Below the pieces are notes generated by a model that saw only the letters and a list, made by a program, of their open reading frames with translations, was not told the origin of the DNA and did no database searches. A stretch of 64,000 bases of DNA from Proteus columbae (GTDB taxonomy: Bacteria > Pseudomonadota > Gammaproteobacteria > Enterobacterales > Enterobacteriaceae). The first letter of the stretch is position 1, and each line of letters starts with the position of its first letter. Shown here piece after piece: positions 60,857-64,000 of this stretch. Location of the stretch: the NCBI RefSeq assembly GCF_002777965.1, contig NZ_NGVR01000021.1, positions 212,558 to 276,557 on the forward strand, in the 5' to 3' direction. The position numbers and the translations under genes are program-made.

Positions 60857-61612
60857 TTAAAAGTTGTCTTTTAATTCTCTTAATTTTGTAAATGCCTTAA
60901 TTGGAGCGTAAGTATTAGTGGTTATACCTAAAATCCTTTGTAAATCAATATCGTCAGATTTCAAAAAAAGATTAATGTTCTTTTCGTTTTTCAGTGTTAT
61001 TGGCACAGTAGGTTGCAAATTTTTACGCATTTCACTAACTTGGGCTAAATAATCGGTGATAAGTGCATTTTCTGGCATGATGTGGTGTGCAAAGTTCATG
61101 TTTGATAGGGTGTATTCATGAGCACAACAAATTAATGTGTTATCAGGTAAAGCACTCAATCTTTGTAATGAACTAAACATTTGTTGTGCAGTACCTTCGA
61201 ATAAACGACCACAACCACCAGAAAAAAGTGTATCGCCACAAAATAAATATGGCTCACAATAATAAGCAACATGACCTAATGTATGACCCGGTGTGCCAAT
61301 CACATTAAAAGTGAAAGTACCAACAATGATGCGCTCTTGATTATGAATAATATTTTCGGCACCTTTACTTTGTGTTTCTTGTGGGCCAAAAACGTCAATG
61401 TTAGGATATTTTTTTACAAGTTCAGCAACTCCCCCAACATGATCATCATGATGGTGGGTTAATAAAATCGCGATAGGTGTTAGTGAGCGTTGTGAGAGCA
61501 TTTCAATAACTGGTTTGGCTTGTGACGGATCCACAATCACACATTCACTATTTTCATTACTTAATAGCCAAATGTAGTTATCGGATAAAGCAGGAATTCT
61601 GATAAGCTCCAT
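60857..61612 (-). CDS. gloB: Hydroxyacylglutathione hydrolase (glyoxalase II) GloB
   Basis: Hydrolyses S-lactoylglutathione to D-lactate and glutathione, the second step of methylglyoxal detoxification. The ATG at 61612 (MELIRIPALSDNYIW) gives 251 residues, the same as E. coli. Metallo-beta-lactamase motif THHHDDHVGG (HxHxDH), further ligands in GTPGHTLGH, FCGDTLFSGGCGR and CAHEYTLSN. Divergent from yafS. Confidence 0.96.
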   Translation of the reverse strand: MELIRIPALSDNYIWLLSNENSECVIVDPSQAKPVIEMLSQRSLTPIAILLTHHHDDHVGGVAELVKKYPNIDVFGPQETQSKGAENIIHNQERIIVGTFTFNVIGTPGHTLGHVAYYCEPYLFCGDTLFSGGCGRLFEGTAQQMFSSLQRLSALPDNTLICCAHEYTLSNMNFAHHIMPENALITDYLAQVSEMRKNLQPTVPITLKNEKNINLFLKSDDIDLQRILGITTNTYAPIKAFTKLRELKDNF

Positions 61613-61650
61613 ATAAGTTACCTTACTTATAAAATAAAAAGGGTTAAACG

Positions 61651-62367
61651 ATGAAAGCAGCGCGTTCAGTAAAACCAATTACAATGCCGGATTCTTGGCG
61701 TGATATTCCTTGGGGGGAATATTATCGCATGGCAATTGAACTGCGTTTACAAAACTGGTGGCCAAAAATGTATGGCTTTCATTTACTGAAACTCGGTCAA
61801 CTCAGTGTCGAACTGGATACCAAATTAAGTATCGTTTCACATCAAGTCAATGTGACATCGAATGCAATAAATGCGGATGTTATCGCGTCTTTAGATTATC
61901 TACCCTTTGAAAATAAATCGGTTGATGTTTGCCTTATGGCTCATGTGCTTGATTATAGTGCAGATCCCCATTGGTTATTAAGAGAAGCTGATCGTGTTTT
62001 AATTGACGATGGCTGGATAGTATTAACGAGCTTTAACCCTATTAGTTTATTAGGACTGGGTAAATGCACGCCCCTTTTACGACAAAAGCAGCCTTATTCA
62101 AGTCGTATGTTTTCACTTCGACGCCAAATTGATTGGCTTAGTGTGCTAAATTACGAAGTGATGACACAACAGAATTTCCAAATTATGCCATTTTCAAGGC
62201 CAATAAAACGTGATGGTAGCCGCTATCACACTGGTGGCTGTTTAAATTTAATTATTGCTCGTAAAAGAACGCTTCCTTTAACACCCACTGCATTGAAATT
62301 TGCATTACCACGCATGAGTGTAAAAGGTCGAGTATTAGGTGCTACACGCAATCACTTAGAGCCATAA
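61651..62367 (+). CDS. yafS: Putative SAM-dependent methyltransferase YafS
   Basis: A 238-residue methyltransferase-like protein (E. coli YafS 240) of unknown target. The class I fold is visible: LDYLPFENKSVDVCLMAHVLDYSADPHWLLREADRVLIDDGWIVL, but the usual glycine-rich SAM loop near the N-terminus is degenerate, so activity is open. W-rich start (SWRDIPWGEYYR, LQNWWPKMYGFHLLKLG). Its position between gloB and rnhA is conserved in enterobacteria. Confidence 0.9.
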   Translation: MKAARSVKPITMPDSWRDIPWGEYYRMAIELRLQNWWPKMYGFHLLKLGQLSVELDTKLSIVSHQVNVTSNAINADVIASLDYLPFENKSVDVCLMAHVLDYSADPHWLLREADRVLIDDGWIVLTSFNPISLLGLGKCTPLLRQKQPYSSRMFSLRRQIDWLSVLNYEVMTQQNFQIMPFSRPIKRDGSRYHTGGCLNLIIARKRTLPLTPTALKFALPRMSVKGRVLGATRNHLEP

Positions 62368-62375
62368 AATATGAT

Positions 62376-62858
62376 TCATTGTGTTTTATCTTTCTGGCTT
62401 TCAATATAACCAGTATCTTCTTGTGTGGGTGATTGAGCTGCCGTTTTTGCTAATTCATCACAACGTTCATTTTCATCATGACCTGCATGGCCTTTTACCC
62501 AATGCCATTCAATTTCATGACGAGTAATCGCACTATCTAGGCGTTTCCATAAATCGACATTAAGCACAGGGCTTTTGTCTGCTTTACGCCATTGGCGCTT
62601 TTTCCAGCTATGGATCCACTGTGTGATACCCTGTCTGACATATTGGCTATCTGTTGTCAGTGTAATTTTACAAGGGAATTTTAATGTTTCTAATGCTACG
62701 ATAGCGGCAAGAAGTTCCATTCGGTTATTGGTGGTCATAAAAAAACCTTCACTTAGGGTTTTTTCATGTTGTTGATAGCGTAAAATAGCGCCATAACCAC
62801 CAGGGCCTGGGTTGCCTAAGCATGAACCATCGGTGAATATTTCTACCTGCTTGTGCAT
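62376..62858 (-). CDS. rnhA: Ribonuclease HI, RnhA
   Basis: Degrades RNA in RNA-DNA hybrids. The 160 residues carry the catalytic carboxylates D10 ([12 protein letters not shown]), E48 (NNRMELLAA), D70 (LTTDSQYV) and the later Asp in [12 protein letters not shown], plus the basic protrusion [15 protein letters not shown]. Divergent from dnaQ with 65 bp between, an arrangement kept from E. coli; the two promoters overlap there. Confidence 0.96.
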   Translation of the reverse strand: MHKQVEIFTDGSCLGNPGPGGYGAILRYQQHEKTLSEGFFMTTNNRMELLAAIVALETLKFPCKITLTTDSQYVRQGITQWIHSWKKRQWRKADKSPVLNVDLWKRLDSAITRHEIEWHWVKGHAGHDENERCDELAKTAAQSPTQEDTGYIESQKDKTQ

Positions 62859-62923
62859 AAAGGCGACTTATCCTTTTTGATTAATACGAAAAACTAACCC
62901 TAAGTCTGACATAAAAACGGATT

Positions 62924-63676
62924 ATGAGCACTCCAATCACACGACAAATTGTACTTGATACCGAAACCACCGGTATGAATAAGCTGGGCGTTCATTATGA
63001 AGGTCATAATATCATTGAAATTGGTGCCGTAGAGGTTATCAATCGTCGACTAACAGGGCGAAATTTCCATGTTTATATTAAGCCTGAAAGATTAGTTGAT
63101 CCTGAAGCGTTTGAAGTTCACGGTATTAGTGATGAATTCTTAGAGGATTGTCCTTCTTTTGCAGATATTGCTGATGAATTTTTAGAATATATTCGTGGCG
63201 CAGAGCTGATCATTCATAACGCATCGTTTGATATCGGTTTTATGGATTATGAGTTTAGAAAACTTAATCGTGATATTCCGCCTACCGAAACGTTCTGCCA
63301 AATTACCGATAGCCTTGCAATGGCAAGGGCATTATTCCCAGGTAAACGAAATAATCTTGATGCTTTATGTGATAGATACTTAATAGATAACTCTAAACGT
63401 ACTCTTCACGGCGCGTTATTGGATGCTGAAATACTTTCTGATGTTTACTTGGCAATGACCGGTGGACAAACCGCATTAGCATTTTCAATGGAAGGCGAAT
63501 CAAGTAACGAACAAGAGCAAAATGATATTCAGCGTATCGAGCGCCCAGTTTCAGGATTAAAAGTAATAAGAGCAAACGCAGAAGAACTTGCTGAGCATGA
63601 GTCTCGATTAGATTTAGTTGAGAAGAAAGGCGGGCATTGTTTATGGCGCCCAGCATCAAATGATGAGGCAGTTTGA
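62924..63676 (+). CDS. dnaQ: DNA polymerase III epsilon proofreading subunit DnaQ
   Basis: 3'-5' exonuclease that proofreads in the replicase core. The 250 residues have ExoI D12 and E14 (VLDTETTGM), ExoII in IIHNASFDIGFMD and ExoIII with HGALLDAEILSDVYLAM. A clamp-binding motif QTALAF follows at about residue 182, and the C-terminal part that binds the alpha subunit closes with KKGGHCLWRPAS. E. coli DnaQ is 243. Confidence 0.96.
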   Translation: MSTPITRQIVLDTETTGMNKLGVHYEGHNIIEIGAVEVINRRLTGRNFHVYIKPERLVDPEAFEVHGISDEFLEDCPSFADIADEFLEYIRGAELIIHNASFDIGFMDYEFRKLNRDIPPTETFCQITDSLAMARALFPGKRNNLDALCDRYLIDNSKRTLHGALLDAEILSDVYLAMTGGQTALAFSMEGESSNEQEQNDIQRIERPVSGLKVIRANAEELAEHESRLDLVEKKGGHCLWRPASNDEAV

Positions 63677-63799
63677 ATATAAAAAAAGCACAAAGGGTAA
63701 GTTGAGATTAAAATTTATCCAAATGCATCTTTTTGTTAGAAAAACAGTTGACGACAAGGCAAGAGATTCGTAATATTCACCTCGTCCGAAAGGATACGC

Positions 63800-63876
63800 G
63801 GAGCGGTAGTTCAGTTGGTTAGAATACCTGCCTGTCACGCAGGGGGTCGCGGGTTCGAGTCCCGTCCGTTCCGCCA
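63800..63876 (+). tRNA. aspV: tRNA-Asp (anticodon GUC)
   Basis: A 77-nt cloverleaf ending in an encoded CCA. The acceptor stem is GGAGCGG/CCGTTCC (one G-U), the D arm contains TTCAGTTGGTTAGAA, the anticodon loop CTGTCAC carries GTC, and the T arm is GCGGGTTCGAGTCCCGT. It follows dnaQ as aspV does in E. coli. Confidence 0.97.
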
Positions 63877-63883
63877 ACATTCC

Positions 63884-63914
63884 AAACCCCAGCATTTATG
63901 CTGGGGTTTTTGCT
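63884..63914 (+). terminator. Terminator of tRNA-Asp
   Basis: AAACCCCAGCA (63884-63894) pairs perfectly with TGCTGGGGTTT (63899-63909), then TTTGC. The remaining bases to the window end are AT-rich with no visible feature. Confidence 0.9.
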
Positions 63915-64000
63915 TTTCTTAGTCCAAAAAAATTTCTAATCTTAATTATTCTAATCCTCAATTAATACACTATTTTTAATAGCTGATAACTTATTTCTTA

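Noticed and set aside
63656..63895. 79-codon minus-strand ORF across tRNA-Asp
   Set aside because: It runs antisense through the tRNA gene and its terminator; such frames are artefacts of tRNA sequence.

Overview
The window looks like chromosomal DNA of Proteus (P. mirabilis or a close relative; Morganellaceae, Enterobacterales). It has AT-rich codon use, an MrpJ-type regulator of the kind expanded in Proteus, and several housekeeping blocks in E. coli-like order (panBCD, folK-pcnB-gluQ-dksA, sfsA, hrpB-mrcB, hemL, erpA, btuF-mtnN-dgt, rlmD-relA-mazG-pyrG-eno, mltD-gloB-yafS-rnhA-dnaQ-tRNA-Asp). The species is inferred from content and was not tested by alignment. I see no prophage, transposase, CRISPR array or rRNA.

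The left part (1-30.2 kb) is accessory or niche metabolism. In order it holds: an HtpX-like protease (cut by the window edge) with LemA; a Tat-exported DmsABC-type molybdoenzyme facing an IclR-family regulator, with a large inverted repeat between them; a Fur-box-preceded iron-uptake operon combining P19, a free-standing cupredoxin, an FTR1 permease, an EfeO M75 domain and an EfeB peroxidase; an orphan MrpJ-like regulator; the bifunctional glutathionylspermidine synthetase/amidase; a D-serine locus (dsdC, dsdX, dsdA) with an unreported 34-codon ORF behind dsdC; two tandem TonB-dependent receptors under a near-perfect Zur box, one of them ZnuD-like with a His-rich loop; and a six-gene uhpA-uhpB-uhpC-afuA-afuB-afuC cluster. 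In that cluster the UhpABC hexose-phosphate sensing system sits next to an AfuABC-type ABC importer instead of UhpT.

The middle part (30.4-49 kb) is conserved: pantothenate synthesis, folK-pcnB with an AUU start codon for pcnB, gluQ-dksA with a hairpin between them, sfsA, hrpB, mrcB. It then holds an extremely AT-rich 340-aa orphan gene where E. coli has fhuACDB, followed by hemL, erpA, a 126-nt palindromic element, a 6 x 7-bp microsatellite, btuF, mtnN and dgt.

The right part (49-64 kb) is housekeeping: rlmD-relA-mazG without mazEF, pyrG-eno, a DASS-family anion transporter, mltD, gloB, yafS, rnhA, dnaQ and tRNA-Asp(GUC). Many operons end in clear intrinsic terminators. At least two hairpins with U-tracts lie inside operons (behind the P19 gene and behind afuA), which should raise the periplasmic binding proteins relative to their permeases. 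The best candidates for new biology are the orphan gene at 42.6-43.7 kb, the P19/EfeUOB hybrid operon, the Uhp/Afu hybrid, the tandem Zur-regulated receptors, and the IclR/DmsABC pair with its palindrome.
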